Source: Bradyrhizobium sp. JYMT SZCCT0428 (GTDB taxonomy: Bacteria > Pseudomonadota > Alphaproteobacteria > Rhizobiales > Xanthobacteraceae). Taken from it: 64,000 nt of DNA. A program made the translations under genes and the position numbers. Numbering within the stretch: the stretch's first letter is position 1; each line of letters opens with the position of its first letter. Below the pieces are notes generated by a model. That model made no database searches, was not told the origin of the DNA, and was given only the letters and a program-made list of their open reading frames with translations. Below are positions 1-8,580 of the stretch, piece by piece. The stretch lies in assembly GCF_018131075.1 (NCBI RefSeq), contig NZ_JAFCLS010000019.1, positions 83,017-147,016 on the forward strand, given 5' to 3'.

Positions 1-446
1 GAAGCCGCTATCGCTTCGCAGGCGAAGGAGTGCGCGCATATGCGGATAAGCTTCGCGAAGAAATGGACCGACGGCGGCTTAGGTTCACGCCCATCAATTG
101 GCCGGAGGATGGTCGCTGATTTATGGGAGAACAAAATCGAGGTGCCAGTTCAGGTTCGCGGACCGGTCTCGCTCGGCATTGGAAATGCTAAAGAGGCGCG
201 GGTCTCTCGTCGTGCGGCTAGATCGATTTCACCCAGCTCTGCGGGATAGCGCGGCGTGTGCCCGGCCGTCCCAAACGGCAGCCCGGGCTTTGCGATGCCA
301 AACGTGCTGTGCTGCCCCTTAAGGGTTTAGTTACTAGTCATTGTCAAGCTTTCCGCCATTGCAGATAGGTCGCGACGAGCGATAGCGAATTTCCGAAACG
401 CTTTAATCCGACCAGCCCGGTTGGCGGTCTCCACAGGAGGCCCACT
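1..446. other. Intergenic, no supported gene
   Basis: Two short overlapping frames exist here, but neither has a ribosome binding site, a recognisable motif or the codon bias of the core genes. The stretch has palindromic bits (for example around 14-25 and 48-60) and looks like decayed accessory DNA. Its last part carries the ribosome binding site of the next small gene. Confidence 0.5.
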
Positions 447-581
447 ATGTTCAAGGGCTTCGTGATTGCAGTCTTGCTTATGCTTGGTGCATCGCAGCTA
501 GATCAGTACTTCTGTAACGGCAGGTACACCGACGGTACTATGTCGATGCTGCGACAAATCAGGCACTCGTTTCGCAGTTGA
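447..581 (+). CDS. Small single-pass membrane or secreted protein, unknown
   Basis: A 44-residue protein opening MFKGFVIAVLLMLGAS, which is one hydrophobic segment after a single lysine, followed by a polar tail with QYFCNGRYTDG and a basic end. A perfect AGGAGG lies at 435-440, six bases before the ATG, and this is the main reason to call it. The type resembles short hypothetical proteins common in Bradyrhizobium, from memory only. No function is recognised. It stands alone on its strand with about 420 bp of non-coding DNA after it. Confidence 0.6.
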   Translation: MFKGFVIAVLLMLGASQLDQYFCNGRYTDGTMSMLRQIRHSFRS

Positions 582-1001
582 AGGTCGCTTCGGTGGACGC
601 CGCTGCGCGCAGGTTCCCGCGTCTGCGAGCCAATCGTGCCTCGGCGGTTGGCGCAGTCGATCGCTCGGAGCCCTATAACTGCTGCTGGTAACTTCCGGCC
701 AGCGACTGTTGCTCGCCCCTTGGTGCACGGCTCCGCGCATCATCGTATCCAGCGCGCAGACAACACGAATGGCGCCCGATTACCCCGGTGGTTGGCTGCT
801 GGTATGCCCGTTCACCGGGGTAGGCGGGAAGTCGCCGTGGTCCGGTCAAACCGACGCGAACCCAAAGCGGCCGTCAGCCGTCCTCCTTGCAGCGATGATG
901 CGAACCGTTAGTATCACGCGGAATGATCGCAATGTCCGCCTTGGCGCGAAGAGCAGACATACAACGACGTATCATGAGAAGTTGAGAGGGAGACCCGTTA
1001 C
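582..1001. other. Intergenic, degenerate palindrome
   Basis: No gene is supported. Near the end, ATGTCCGC (932-939) faces GCAGACAT (953-960). This is one member of a degenerate inverted motif that recurs at about 1.7, 2.9, 4.1 and 5.2 kb. The last bases hold the GAGAGGGAGA ribosome binding site of the next gene. Confidence 0.5.
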
Positions 1002-1580
1002 ATGAGCATCGCCGATCCCAACAAGACGATCCTGACGGGCGAGAACCCGTTTATCCGCTTGAGCCCGAAGGACGGCGAGCCGAACTCGACAGAGGCGAGC
1101 TATTGGCGGATCATCTTTTCGCCGGCTGGTCCCGGCCACGTTCTCTACTTGAAGAGCGAACTGACGGAAGGTCGCTGGCGGATTTACTCCGACAACATCG
1201 CGATGGCGCGGTGGCTGCAATCTACCGTACAGGGCATGCTCAATGCCGAACTTTCCGACACAACTATCCCCTGTGCGGACGCGCAATTCTCCAAGGCGGG
1301 AGATCCGCGCTACTTCTGGACTGAACATATCAAGTCGCACGGCGAAGACATCTCACTTACCTGGTTCGATATCGGCGAGCCGCTGCTGATCCACTCGCAG
1401 CCGAACCAGATTCCCGACCGGCGCTACGGCGTGTGCACCGTGCTGATCCCGGCGCTCGGCACCCGTCTCGTTCGCAACGGCGTCGAGGCCAAGGGGCGAT
1501 CCTGGCCGCGGGAACGCGAGGGACGGCCATTCTCGACGTCGGCGTTGGCATTTTCGGAGAGCTGGACGGAAGCGGTCTGA
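1002..1580 (+). CDS. Conserved-looking hypothetical protein
   Basis: A 192-residue soluble protein with no signal peptide or membrane segment. The start is supported by a purine-rich GAGAGGGAGA just upstream. Residues 30-60 (SYWRIIFSPAGPGHVLYLKS) and 60-90 look like a compact alpha/beta domain. The C-terminal 30 residues are rich in Arg, Ser and Glu and probably disordered. I do not recognise the family. It has no operon partner: the flanks are non-coding accessory DNA. Confidence 0.6.
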   Translation: MSIADPNKTILTGENPFIRLSPKDGEPNSTEASYWRIIFSPAGPGHVLYLKSELTEGRWRIYSDNIAMARWLQSTVQGMLNAELSDTTIPCADAQFSKAGDPRYFWTEHIKSHGEDISLTWFDIGEPLLIHSQPNQIPDRRYGVCTVLIPALGTRLVRNGVEAKGRSWPREREGRPFSTSALAFSESWTEAV

Positions 1581-1961
1581 GGCGGAGCTGCCAATCAGTC
1601 TCGGCCTTCTCCTAAGTGTTGCATCAGCCGGAACATGTCGAATTGATGAGAAGGCGCGTCATACTGCCGGCTACGCACTCATGATCCCTGTACGTCCGCC
1701 CTTTGGTGTCTGCTGTCGGCACCTGGCGGACCTGGGCAAACTGTCGAAGGTCCGCTTTTGCGCCAGGAGCAGACATTCGCGCCATTTGACCAAAGCCGCC
1801 GTTAACGAAAGCGCGGAGCGTGTCTGCTCCGCCCAATTTTTTGTTGCCAGCAAGATTTCGGCGTTAACCATCGCTAGCGGTTCCAGTCTGAGCGAAATCG
1901 CTTCGAAGTTTCTTAAATTTTGCTGTGTACCCCTTCCAGGCACGGTGACATGGGGAACGAT
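1581..1961. other. Intergenic with degenerate repeat motif
   Basis: No gene is supported. Between about 1690 and 1840 there are several degenerate forms of the TGTCCGCTTT / AAGCGGACA motif also seen at 0.9, 2.9, 4.1 and 5.2 kb, apparently eroded inverted repeats. The end contains the GGGGAA ribosome binding site for the L,D-transpeptidase. Confidence 0.45.
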
Positions 1962-2846
1962 ATGAGTAAGCGGGCTAAACGTGGAAAGGCAGAGACGCTC
2001 GCACTACCAATGGTCGGGAGAGTTGCAATTGGCGCAGTGGCCGTCGCCGCATTGGGATACAGCTTGCTGTCTCGCCCGACGAGCGTGCAACCGACACGGA
2101 AGCCGTCCGCGCACCAGGCCATGGCGTCGTCAACTCCGGTCTACGTGTCAACTCCGGTTCATGCATCAGCATCAGCGTCGGCTCCGGCTCCGATTGCAGC
2201 TCCGGCTCCGATTTCGGTCCCGGCGCCTCAATTCGAAACACCAAAAGCCGCTGACGCTCCCGGAGCATTTGTTCGGCAGGTGGTTGACTACGCCAGCCAC
2301 CAGACGCCGGGCACCGTGATTATCGATATCAAAAACACATTCCTTTATTTCGTTCTGAACGACACGCAAGCAATGCGCTACGGCATCGGCGTCGGCCGTG
2401 AAGGTTTCACATGGTCCGGTGAACAGACGGTGGCCCGTAAGACAGAATGGCCGGATTGGCGTCCGCCTGCAGATATGCTTGTGCGTCAGCCTTATCTGCC
2501 GCGGTTTATGGCAGGTGGTCCCGGCAACCCGCTCGGCGCTCGGGCGATGTATCTAGGCGAGACTGAATATAGAATTCACGGCACCAACAAGCCCGATACG
2601 ATCGGGAAGCGGGTTTCGTCCGGCTGTATCCGGCTGAACAATGAGGACGTCGTGGACCTCTATGAGCGGGTGAAAGTCGGAGCGAAAGTGATCGTGCTTC
2701 CGGCAACCGCTGCCCGTCGACCATCCCAGGGAGCGCCGCCCGAGGCCGCTTTCCGATCGCCGGACCCGGCATTGCCGCCGAACCGGCCCTCGGCAACTAA
2801 CGCGCAGATGCTGTCATCTGGACCGGAGATCGCCGAGGTCCGGTAA
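1962..2846 (+). CDS. L,D-transpeptidase (YkuD family)
   Basis: A 294-residue envelope enzyme expected to make 3-3 peptidoglycan cross-links or to attach proteins to peptidoglycan. A basic N-terminus (KRAKRGK) and one hydrophobic segment (about residues 16-32) act as signal or anchor. A low-complexity Ala/Pro/Ser linker follows (about 55-90), then the YkuD domain. The catalytic signature is intact: HGT at about 206 and SSGCIRL with the nucleophile at Cys222. The C-terminus is a Pro-rich tail. The start is the ATG preceded by GGGGAACGAT; an in-frame ATG 12 bases upstream is the alternative. It is monocistronic between non-coding stretches. Confidence 0.88.
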   Translation: MSKRAKRGKAETLALPMVGRVAIGAVAVAALGYSLLSRPTSVQPTRKPSAHQAMASSTPVYVSTPVHASASASAPAPIAAPAPISVPAPQFETPKAADAPGAFVRQVVDYASHQTPGTVIIDIKNTFLYFVLNDTQAMRYGIGVGREGFTWSGEQTVARKTEWPDWRPPADMLVRQPYLPRFMAGGPGNPLGARAMYLGETEYRIHGTNKPDTIGKRVSSGCIRLNNEDVVDLYERVKVGAKVIVLPATAARRPSQGAPPEAAFRSPDPALPPNRPSATNAQMLSSGPEIAEVR

Positions 2847-3241
2847 CTCAGTCCTCGGTCTGCAACATCGGCTCGCCGCTTTGTCTCCGGCACCAGAAGC
2901 GGACATTCCAGTCAGGTCGTCTCTTTGACCCATTCGAGACATTCCGGCTCAGTTACAGCCGACCGTCACAGTCCATTTATCGCGCGAAAGCCACGTATAT
3001 GGGCGTCGCTAGCAGCACGCGTTCGATTGCTCGCGGACGTACTGGCGCTTGTAATCTCGAGCGTTTGGCGTTTTCGCCAGAAACTCAAAATGATACTGCG
3101 GACCGGTCATCTGGCTGCTAGCTAGGTCGAAGGTCCTCTCTTGGCACCTTTTCGGACCCGTGCCATGCCTGAATCGGGTTCGCAGTGCACGGTAAAGCGA
3201 CGTCCCGTGATCGCTTGAACGGATGGGTTCACCGCCGCAAT
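2847..3241. other. Intergenic before IS element
   Basis: No convincing gene. A 66-residue frame at 2925-3125 lacks a ribosome binding site. AGAAGCGGACATT at 2895-2907 is another copy of the degenerate dispersed motif. The right part flanks the transposase gene, but no clear terminal inverted repeat or target duplication can be drawn. Confidence 0.45.
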
Positions 3242-4003
3242 CTAGGGCGTGGACTCATAAGCGCGAAGCCATAGCCTGATCGAGGCAAGTTGTACGAAGG
3301 CAAGGTAGTTGGCAGCCAGCTTGTCGTAGCGCGTTGCAACGCGACGGCATTGCTTGATCCTATTGAAGAAGCGCTCGATCCGGTTGCGGTCGCGGTAGAG
3401 ATAAGGACTGAAGTTGATCGGATTACTGCGATTGCGTTTTGGGGGGATATTGGCCCATGCGCCTCGCCGCATGGCGAGCCCTCTGATCCAATCGGCATCA
3501 TAGCCGCGGTCGGCAAGCAACATCGATCCAGACTTCAAGCGAGACAGGAGTTTTCCTGCAAGCCGATTGTCGTGTGTCTCGCCGCGCGTTAGCGCAAGGC
3601 GGACCGGCAAGCCGTTGGCGTCTACAACCGCATGAATCTTGCTGGTCAATCCACCCCGTGATCGCCCCATCAGCTGCCGTTGGTTCCGTTTGATGCATGC
3701 TCCATGCTGGTGCACGCGGACAATAGAAGTGTCGATCATCTGGACAGCCGCATCGTGGGCAGCGGCGAGCGCGTCTATGATACGGCTCCACACGCCCGCC
3801 CGGCGCCAACGGACGAAGCGATTGTAGCAGGTGGTGTAGGGGCCAAAGGCGCCCGGTAGATCGCGCCAAGGCGCGCCGGAGCGCAGAACCCAGAAGATGC
3901 CGTTGAGTACGCGACGGTCATTTACCCGAGGGACGCCGCGCGGTTTGTTGGGTAGCATTGGCTTGATGGCGGTCCATTCGTGTTCGGTGAGTTCGTAGCG
4001 CAT
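3242..4003 (-). CDS. IS5-family transposase
   Basis: A 253-residue DDE transposase in one uninterrupted frame. The N-terminus carries the IS5-type DNA-binding part (LTEHEWTAIKPMLP, ILxGIFWVLRSGAPWRDLP-like). The catalytic triad is visible at Asp91 (MIDTS), Asp165 (LADRGYDAD) and Glu210 (RIERFFNRIK). Related IS427-group elements often split this frame by frameshifting; here it is continuous, so the protein is potentially active. The gene ends in GAGTCCACGCCC-TAG, probably near the element's end, but a matching right terminal repeat was not found. The start codon lies at the foot of a hairpin (see next entry). Confidence 0.9.
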   Translation of the reverse strand: MRYELTEHEWTAIKPMLPNKPRGVPRVNDRRVLNGIFWVLRSGAPWRDLPGAFGPYTTCYNRFVRWRRAGVWSRIIDALAAAHDAAVQMIDTSIVRVHQHGACIKRNQRQLMGRSRGGLTSKIHAVVDANGLPVRLALTRGETHDNRLAGKLLSRLKSGSMLLADRGYDADWIRGLAMRRGAWANIPPKRNRSNPINFSPYLYRDRNRIERFFNRIKQCRRVATRYDKLAANYLAFVQLASIRLWLRAYESTP

Positions 4004-4041
4004 GATTCGAGCCCCTGGCGACGCGAAGGGCTTGAATCATG
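4001..4041 (-). promoter_or_regulatory. Hairpin containing the transposase start codon
   Basis: CATGATTCGAGCCC (4001-4014) and GGGCTTGAATCATG (4028-4041) form a 14-bp inverted repeat with one mismatch and a 13-base loop. The transposase ATG (complement of 4001-4003) is the last triplet of the 3' arm in the mRNA. A transcript entering from outside would fold this hairpin and bury the start codon. This resembles the protection from impinging transcription known for some IS elements. The role is inferred; the palindrome is seen directly. Confidence 0.6.
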
Positions 4042-4299
4042 GTTCGCCGCCAAGGCTCAACTGGCCGCTACACTCCGCAAAGCGGACCTATTATGCTCAG
4101 GGTGAGTTTTGTCGTTCATGACCCGAGGCGGACATTGCCGCGGTCGAACTCGAAGGGGTAGCATTGGAGAGATTTTGGCGCGGGACGCGTGTCAATCGAA
4201 AAGGCCGCATCTCGAAAAAGGAGGACGCAGCCGAAGTCAGCGAAGGCGTGCTGTATGCGAGCCTGCCGTCAACGAGGCGAAGGCGTGGGGAGCGACTTG

Positions 4300-5130
4300 A
4301 TGTCTGACAAATATGCCGTGGTCGGCAATCCGATCGACCACACGAAATCGCCGCTGATCCATCTCAGCTTCGCAAAAGAGACCGGGCAGACTATCGACTA
4401 CGTCGCCATTGAAGCTCCTGTCGGCGGCTTCAGCGACGTGGTGGACAGGTTTCGGCGCGAAGGCGGCCTGGGCCTCAACATCACCGCTCCGTTCAAGATG
4501 GATGCGTTCGCGTATTGCACCGTTCTCAAGGAGCGCGCCCGGCTCGCCGGTGCCGTCAACGCGATGAAGTTCGAGGCAGACCGGGTGACCGGAGAGAACT
4601 TCGACGGCATCGGCCTTACCAACGATATCACACGCAATCTCGGCTGCTTGATGCAGGGGCGCCGGGTAGCGCTGCTCGGTGCGGGTGGGGCTGCACGAGG
4701 CGTCGTGCTGCCGTTCCTCGAACAGGGGCCGGCGGAGCTCGTTATAGCAAACCGCACCGTAACCAAGGCGGAAGAGCTTGGCCGTAAATTTGAGCAATAT
4801 GGGCCCGTTACTGCTATCGGCTATTCGGCCCTCGCTGACAAAAAACTTGGCCGGTTCGATCTAGTCGTGAACGCAACTTCTGCCAGCTTGCTCGGCGAGC
4901 TTCCGCCGATAAGCCCGGAGGTTTTTGGCGACGATTGCCTTGCCTATGAGTTGCTCTACGGAAAGGGCCTTACGCCATTCCTCCGGCTGGCGCGGAACGC
5001 CGGCGTGAAGCGGCTTGCGGACGGTGTCGGTATGCTGGTCGAGCAGGCGGCGGAGGCGTTTGTGTGGTGGCGTGGCCTGCGTCCCGACACCCGGACCACA
5101 ATCAAAAGACTTACCGTGCCGCTCGAATAG
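4300..5130 (+). CDS. aroE: Shikimate dehydrogenase (AroE family)
   Basis: A 276-residue NADP-dependent enzyme reducing 3-dehydroshikimate to shikimate in the aromatic amino acid pathway. Visible motifs in order: SPLIH (shikimate binding), NITAPFK with the catalytic Lys, AGAVNAMK, NFDGIG, the Rossmann glycine loop LLGAGGAARG, ANRT (NADP phosphate recognition) and a C-terminal VEQAAEAF. The start was chosen at ATG 4300 because GGGGAGCG precedes it and the family begins with (S)xKYAVVGNPI; the 37 codons upstream do not fit the family. It sits alone beside an IS element and repeats, not with coaE/dnaQ-type neighbours, so it may be a second or transferred copy. Confidence 0.88.
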   Translation: MSDKYAVVGNPIDHTKSPLIHLSFAKETGQTIDYVAIEAPVGGFSDVVDRFRREGGLGLNITAPFKMDAFAYCTVLKERARLAGAVNAMKFEADRVTGENFDGIGLTNDITRNLGCLMQGRRVALLGAGGAARGVVLPFLEQGPAELVIANRTVTKAEELGRKFEQYGPVTAIGYSALADKKLGRFDLVVNATSASLLGELPPISPEVFGDDCLAYELLYGKGLTPFLRLARNAGVKRLADGVGMLVEQAAEAFVWWRGLRPDTRTTIKRLTVPLE

Positions 5131-5677
5131 TCCAATCAGAGAAACTTCGGAACCGATCCAGAAGTCGTCAGCCGATTGTCGGCTCGCGTTGATGTCGCTT
5201 ATTGGCCCTTTTCGGACCTCCAACCATGTCCGCTCTTGTGCCACTGTTGGGGGAAAAGCGGACATCAGATCGGCCGTGACCAAGCTTTCCGATTTATGAG
5301 TACACGGCCTAGTATGCCTTGAAAACTCCGTCGCCTCCTGCGCAAGAGCAGTCGGCGCGCGACGGATGCGACAAATTAACCCGACGGGCAAATCACTTCC
5401 GTTTTTCGGAAATCATGTCAAGTCCTAAATTTCCGAAAATCAAAAACATTTTCCTTCCCTTCCACCCCAAATCACCTGCACATCAATGGCCATCCCGTCC
5501 CACTCAGAGGGGCGTTGGCCATCGTCACAACGAGGGACGGGTCGCGGTGGACGCTGAAGTTGCGATTGACGGTCGCGGCTGAGGCGTACGGCGAAAGCGT
5601 GTGGTCCTGGCGCCCGTAACGGCGTCAAGTCTTTCGGGAGCTAACGCTTCCGAGGGGCGACGGTGGCAATGGAGGCC
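5131..5677. other. Intergenic, repeat-bearing
   Basis: No gene is supported. ATGTCCGCT (5226-5234) faces AGCGGACAT (5257-5265), the best-preserved inverted pair of the degenerate motif found through the first 5 kb. The rest leads into the structured dispersed repeat. Confidence 0.45.
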
Positions 5678-5889
5678 GTCTCACCGGGGAGAGCGCGTTA
5701 TAAGCCGTAAAGCCATTGCGCAGGGAATGTCGGATGCTCTCCGCTGCCCTGTATGCTCGTGTGCAGCTTTGTTTGCACTATTCGCACACGAGACCGCGGG
5801 TGCAGCGCGCATCCGGCATTCCCTGCGCCCTCTGGATTGAGAGGGCGAGAAGATTTCGAGCAAGCCTCGGGCGCATCGCGCCGCGAGAA
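5678..5889 (+). repeat. Structured dispersed repeat, copy A
   Basis: About 210 bp that recurs in inverted orientation at 63776-63983. It can fold into a long stem: 5718-5737 pairs with 5809-5828, with one mismatch. An inner stem uses GCTCGTGTGC near 5754 with GCACACGAG near 5784. A separate small hairpin is GCCCTC (5827-5832) with GAGGGC (5841-5846). Comparison with copy B shows compensatory changes in the long stem. Short frames here (ending in residues like FPAQWLYGL) are artefacts of the repeat. Function is unknown; a structured RNA or a mobile palindromic element are the options. Confidence 0.75.
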
Positions 5890-5906
5890 GGCGGACGCAT
5901 ATCTTC

Positions 5907-6031
5907 GTCGTCCCGGCCTTGAGCCGGGACTCATACGCCGCGGCTCCAATTGTCAATAAAGAAAGATAACGACTACCGCGCAAAACAATTACCGCCGGTG
6001 GTTATGGGTCCCGGCTCAAGGCCGGGACGAC
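5907..6031. repeat. REP-like inverted palindrome pair
   Basis: Two copies of a palindromic unit, GTCCCGGCCTTGAGCCGGGAC (within 5907-5935) and its inverse (within 6003-6031), are arranged head to head around about 70 bp. Each arm is itself palindromic and continues into CATA/TATG. The layout is like a bacterial interspersed mosaic element. It lies just past the terminator side of the next lipoprotein gene. Confidence 0.75.
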
Positions 6032-6084
6032 AGTGCTCTTTGAAATTCGAATCCGTTGCAACCGACCAGCCCAAAACAGCCCCG

Positions 6085-6492
6085 CTAAACCGGCTCGTAG
6101 CTCTCCGTTGCGCAGGCGTCGTCGGCTTCGACGTGGCGGCGATCGAAAACCGCGCCGTTGGAAATCGTGATGCGATAGGTCTGCGTGCCCAGCGGCTTGC
6201 CGTTCACCGAGGTCAGATCGGCTTTGACGCAGGCGGTCCAGCCCGTTCCGCGCAGCTCGGGGCGCGGCGCCGAGAACTGCACCCCCCTCGGATTGGACGC
6301 CGCCAGGAACACCGAATCCAGTTTTTCGCTGAGCAAACGCTTGAGGTCCGGCGGCGCCTCGAGCGGCGGCGGTTCGGGCGCCTTGGCGCGCAGGAATTCC
6401 GGCACCGGCGAGCGGACGTCGGCAAAGCCGCAGCCCGCCAGCACAAGCGCTCCGCCCGCGATCAACGCAATGTGAACAATGACCCGCCCCAT
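6085..6492 (-). CDS. Small lipoprotein, unknown
   Basis: A 135-residue protein with a clear lipoprotein signal: a short basic start, hydrophobic IALIAGGALV and the lipobox LAGC with the lipidated Cys at residue 21. The mature part has a Pro-rich stretch (PEPPPLEAPP) and then a small domain with two cysteines. The start is placed at the ATG of MGRVIVH, because upstream in-frame codons lack signal character. It is likely anchored in the inner or outer membrane, facing the periplasm. The family is not recognised. It is divergent from the small secreted gene at 6677. Confidence 0.72.
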   Translation of the reverse strand: MGRVIVHIALIAGGALVLAGCGFADVRSPVPEFLRAKAPEPPPLEAPPDLKRLLSEKLDSVFLAASNPRGVQFSAPRPELRGTGWTACVKADLTSVNGKPLGTQTYRITISNGAVFDRRHVEADDACATESYEPV

Positions 6493-6676
6493 CGTCGGCT
6501 TTCTACCCCGGGACGGCGAAAATTGCGCCCCCCGGCGGCGATCAAATTGTGCGGCCGATCGGGCCGCGCCGATCAACATTTGCTGAACAGCGCGTCCGGA
6601 CAGGCTATGATGCCCCGGTCCCGGGATTGCCATCATCCCGACGGAACGTCGCCGGGATGGCGAAGAAAGCAGGGCG

Positions 6677-6910
6677 ATGAAGACCATTACGATTGCGGCA
6701 TTCATTCTGGCGTTGCTTGCGATGCCGGCGCACGCCCAGGGCCGGCGACAGCAAGGTGGTGGCGAGGAAACGAGGGCGAAGCAGGACACCAAGCCGAAGG
6801 TGGACGAGAAAGCCTACAAGGCCGCGCTCGAGCGCATTCCCGAACCGAAGGAAAAATACGATCCCTGGGGCGTCGCGCGCCCGGCGGAACCCGCCAAGAA
6901 AACCAAGTAA
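6677..6910 (+). CDS. Small secreted 'DPWG' protein, copy 1
   Basis: A 77-residue protein with a signal peptide (MKTITIAAFILALLAMPAHA, cut after AHA) and a charged mature part containing DEKAYKAALERIPEPKEKYDPWG. The same pattern, (D/K)KAYK-x-L-x-x-IP-(8)-DPWG, is present in the protein at 9962-10240, so the two are paralogues flanking the caspase/HdeA block. A purine-rich AAGCAGGGCG precedes the ATG. It is a periplasmic protein of unknown role. No cysteines or catalytic motif are seen. Confidence 0.75.
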   Translation: MKTITIAAFILALLAMPAHAQGRRQQGGGEETRAKQDTKPKVDEKAYKAALERIPEPKEKYDPWGVARPAEPAKKTK

Positions 6911-7087
6911 TCCAATCCAAGTATCCAGGTAAATCAAATTGATTACATCGAATCGCGCGGGCTTTATGCCTGCGACAAATTCGTCGTTGAAGTGAGTCTG
7001 TGTCCCACCTCACACTGCCTGACTTGCTTGAACCTTTACCACCAAGACCTTGACCAATTTGCAGCCTGCATTGCCGGAGGTGGCCCC

Positions 7088-8518
7088 ATGTTTCGTCACG
7101 CGCTTTTCCATTTGGTATTTCCGGCGGCGCTGCTGCTGGGCGTGCATTCCGCCTCCGCCGAAAGCCGCCTCGCGCTGGTGATCGGCCAGTCGGCCTATAA
7201 ATCAGTTCCGGCGCTGCCCAATCCGATCAACGACGCCAAGGCGGTCAGCCAGATGCTGATCGATTCCGGCTTCGAGGTTTCGACCGTTTCCGATCTGTCG
7301 CAAAGCCAGATTCGCGATCAGCTCTCGGAGTTCGCCGGCAAGGTCGCGTCCAAGGGCGGCGATTCGATCGCGCTGGTGTATTACGCCGGACATGGCGTGC
7401 AGATCGACGGCGAGAATTTTCTGGTGCCGGTCGACATCGATCCCAAGCGCGAATCCGACATTCCGATCCAGGCGGTGCGGCTGAACGACGTCCTGAACAC
7501 GCTGACCTCGGCGCCGAGCAAGATGCGCATCCTGCTGCTCGATGCCTGCCGCAACAATCCGTTTCCCGGAATAGCCAAGAGCGCGGGCGGCGGGCTCGCG
7601 ATCATCGACGCCAAGATCGGCGCGCCGAACACGTTCCTGTCGTTCTCGACCTCGCCCGGTGCGGTGGCCGAGGACGGCACGGGCAGCAACAGTCCCTACA
7701 CCACCGCGCTGATCGCCGCGGCCAAGGAAACCAACATTCCGATCGAGGAAACCTTCAAGCGGACGCGCGTGTCGGTCAACAAGGCGACCGACGGGCGGCA
7801 GACGCCGTGGGACAGTTCCTCGCTGACGGAGGATTTCAGATTTTCCGGCGCCCCGGTGGCCGGCCCGAAGCTGGCCGCGACCAAGAAAACCGTCGAGGAG
7901 TGGACGCGCGAACTGAAGGGCAAACCGGTCGAGGCCGCGAATGAAATCATCGTCGCCGACGGCACCGATGAATCCTACGAGGCGTTTGCCAATCTGTACG
8001 CGCAGACGCCGCTCGGTGCACTGGCCCGCGACTGGCTCAATCGACACAAGCGCATGGTGGCGTGGAACAATGCTGTCATCGCCAACACCGCGGCGGGCTA
8101 TCGCGTCTTCCTGACGAGCTTCCCGGACAGCGATCTGACGCCGACCGCGCGCACGATGGAAGAACGCCTGCGCAATCGTCCCGAGATCATCCCGGCGGTG
8201 GCGGTGAGCGGTGGCGCTACACCGCAGAACGTCGCGCTGACCTGTCCCTGCACCCCGCCGGCGTCAGCGCCGCAGCTGAAGAAGAACATTGCGCCGATCA
8301 AGCGCGTCGATCCGGATCCGCCCAGGCGTGTCGAGCGCGCGCCGCCGAAGCGGGCGCGCGGGCCCGACTACTATGATGATGAAGTGGTCTATCGCCGCCC
8401 GCCGCCGCGCGAGGTGTATGAGCCCGTCGGGCCGCCTGTCGGCGTCGGCATCGGGATTGGCATCGGTGGCGGCGGCTATGGTGGCGGCGGTCATCAGGGC
8501 GGCCGGGGCAGATACTGA
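7088..8518 (+). CDS. Secreted caspase-fold (peptidase C14) protein
   Basis: A 476-residue periplasmic protein. The signal peptide ends near AESR at residue 25 and the caspase p20 domain follows (about 27-250). The His-Cys dyad is intact: YYAGHG with His102 and LLDACRNNPF with Cys154. After it come an alpha-helical region with repeat-like segments (about 270-370), a Pro/Arg-rich linker and a Gly-rich tail (GIGIGIGGGGYGGGG). GGAGG at 7076-7080 fixes the start at ATG 7088. Such metacaspase-like proteins are frequent in Bradyrhizobium; their substrates are unknown. A hairpin terminator follows. Confidence 0.88.
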   Translation: MFRHALFHLVFPAALLLGVHSASAESRLALVIGQSAYKSVPALPNPINDAKAVSQMLIDSGFEVSTVSDLSQSQIRDQLSEFAGKVASKGGDSIALVYYAGHGVQIDGENFLVPVDIDPKRESDIPIQAVRLNDVLNTLTSAPSKMRILLLDACRNNPFPGIAKSAGGGLAIIDAKIGAPNTFLSFSTSPGAVAEDGTGSNSPYTTALIAAAKETNIPIEETFKRTRVSVNKATDGRQTPWDSSSLTEDFRFSGAPVAGPKLAATKKTVEEWTRELKGKPVEAANEIIVADGTDESYEAFANLYAQTPLGALARDWLNRHKRMVAWNNAVIANTAAGYRVFLTSFPDSDLTPTARTMEERLRNRPEIIPAVAVSGGATPQNVALTCPCTPPASAPQLKKNIAPIKRVDPDPPRRVERAPPKRARGPDYYDDEVVYRRPPPREVYEPVGPPVGVGIGIGIGGGGYGGGGHQGGRGRY

Positions 8519-8549
8519 GGCGGCAATCACGTCATCGATGTTGCAAGAG

Positions 8550-8580
8550 AGCGCCGCCGGTGCGGCGCTTCTCGTTGTCG
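8550..8580 (+). terminator. Rho-independent-like terminator after the caspase gene
   Basis: AGCGCCGC (8550-8557), loop CGGT, GCGGCGCT (8562-8569), then TCTCGTTG. The stem is perfect but the T-run is weak. It lies 32 bases after the caspase stop codon. Confidence 0.55.

Noticed and set aside
2925..3125. A 66-codon frame before the IS element
   Set aside because: No ribosome binding site, biased composition and no recognisable motif.
3242..4100. Exact ends and target duplication of the IS element
   Set aside because: I compared the CTAGGGCGTGGACTC end with the other flank and found no convincing inverted partner, so no boundaries are claimed.
5698..5959. Several overlapping short proteins with residues like HTSIQGSGEHPTFPAQWLYGL
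   Set aside because: They are translations of the dispersed structured repeat and appear in both copies. There is no ribosome binding site, and such frames are commonly over-annotated.
5907..6031. Repeated palindromes considered as a CRISPR array
   Set aside because: Only two units in inverted orientation, no regular spacers and no cas genes. They are REP-like elements, and so are the pairs at 26154, 35360 and 63602.
5950..6942. A 330-codon plus-strand frame covering the lipoprotein and the small secreted gene
   Set aside because: It runs antisense to a gene with a clear lipobox and in another frame from a gene with a clear signal peptide; it shows no family character.
6941..6954. TTGATTACATCGAA as a FixK/FNR box
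   Set aside because: The right half does not match ATCAA at the correct spacing, and no target gene with fitting position follows.
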